5,382 bases of DNA. Origin: Pseudomonadota bacterium (GTDB taxonomy: Bacteria > Myxococcota > Polyangia > GCA-2747355 > JACKDQ01). Both the position numbers and the translations under genes were made by a program. The notes beneath the pieces were generated by a model. The model had not been told where the DNA came from. It saw only the letters and a program-made list of their open reading frames with translations, and ran no database searches. Location of the stretch: contig JAUVBO010000302.1 in the NCBI GenBank assembly GCA_030591195.1, forward strand, positions 1 to 5,382, written 5' to 3'. Positions 5,296-5,382 of the stretch are shown piece after piece (position 1 is the first letter of the stretch; each line of letters opens with the position of its first letter).

Positions 5296-5382
5296 TCCGC
5301 CGGCTTGTTGACGCTGTAGCAAGAGGTAGCTGGCCGCATCCCGGGGCGTCCCGTTGGAGCTGCCGGCGCCCACCCGACCCGC
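5296..5382. other. Non-coding end of window, no feature supported
   Basis: The 98 nt after the barrel gene stop contain no convincing gene start, tRNA or strong terminator. A 5-bp stem can pair GGGCG (5344-5348) with CGCCC (5367-5371), but no T-run follows. The sequence is cut by the window edge. Confidence 0.4.

Noticed and set aside
4531..5319. 262-codon plus-strand frame overlapping the barrel gene, starting before the repeat array
   Set aside because: The product is Arg/Pro/His/Ala-rich without motifs and runs through the promoter and repeats. The alternative frame has a signal peptide, barrel strands and a much better Shine-Dalgarno.
5344..5371. Stem at the window end as terminator or tRNA-like element
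   Set aside because: The stem is only 5 bp, with no T-run and none of the conserved tRNA loops.

Overview
The window is very GC-rich, with strong third-position G/C preference. All genes are on the plus strand and tightly packed. It looks like chromosomal DNA of a high-GC Gram-negative bacterium: a predicted outer-membrane beta-barrel ends in Phe, and a strong sigma-54-type promoter is present. A myxobacterial or other deltaproteobacterial-like lineage fits, but that is inference; nothing here fixes the taxonomy.

Layout. Positions 1-126 hold the 3' end of an unrecognised gene (or a 41-codon ORF). Positions 206-2978 encode a complete ABC importer of the BtuFCD/FecBCD class: binding protein, FecCD-type permease and ATPase, joined by overlapping stop/start codons. 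Several residues favour a corrinoid (vitamin B12) substrate, but a siderophore or haem cannot be excluded. After a 96-nt gap with a plausible sigma-70 promoter comes a two-gene unit, 3075-4491. It encodes a HAD-superfamily phosphatase and, 16 nt later, a small nucleotidyltransferase resembling inositol-1-phosphate cytidylyltransferase (IPCT). Positions 4694-5284 encode a small secreted outer-membrane beta-barrel protein of unknown function. The last 98 nt contain no gene I can support.

How the parts may work together. The importer genes form one translationally coupled operon, and the stretch before the binding-protein gene can fold so that its Shine-Dalgarno sequence is either paired or free. 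The HAD/IPCT-like pair probably makes or recycles an activated polyol- or alcohol-phosphate head group; no CDP-alcohol phosphotransferase lies in the window to complete such a pathway. The barrel gene appears to be controlled separately. It has a near-consensus -24/-12 (sigma-54) promoter, and a short array of 12-bp dyad-bearing repeats lies 26 to 69 bp upstream of the -24 element. A related inverted copy follows the stop codon.

The most interesting part is this 4554-4694 regulatory region. The rest is mostly recognisable housekeeping or accessory content. I do not see a clearly novel multi-gene system.
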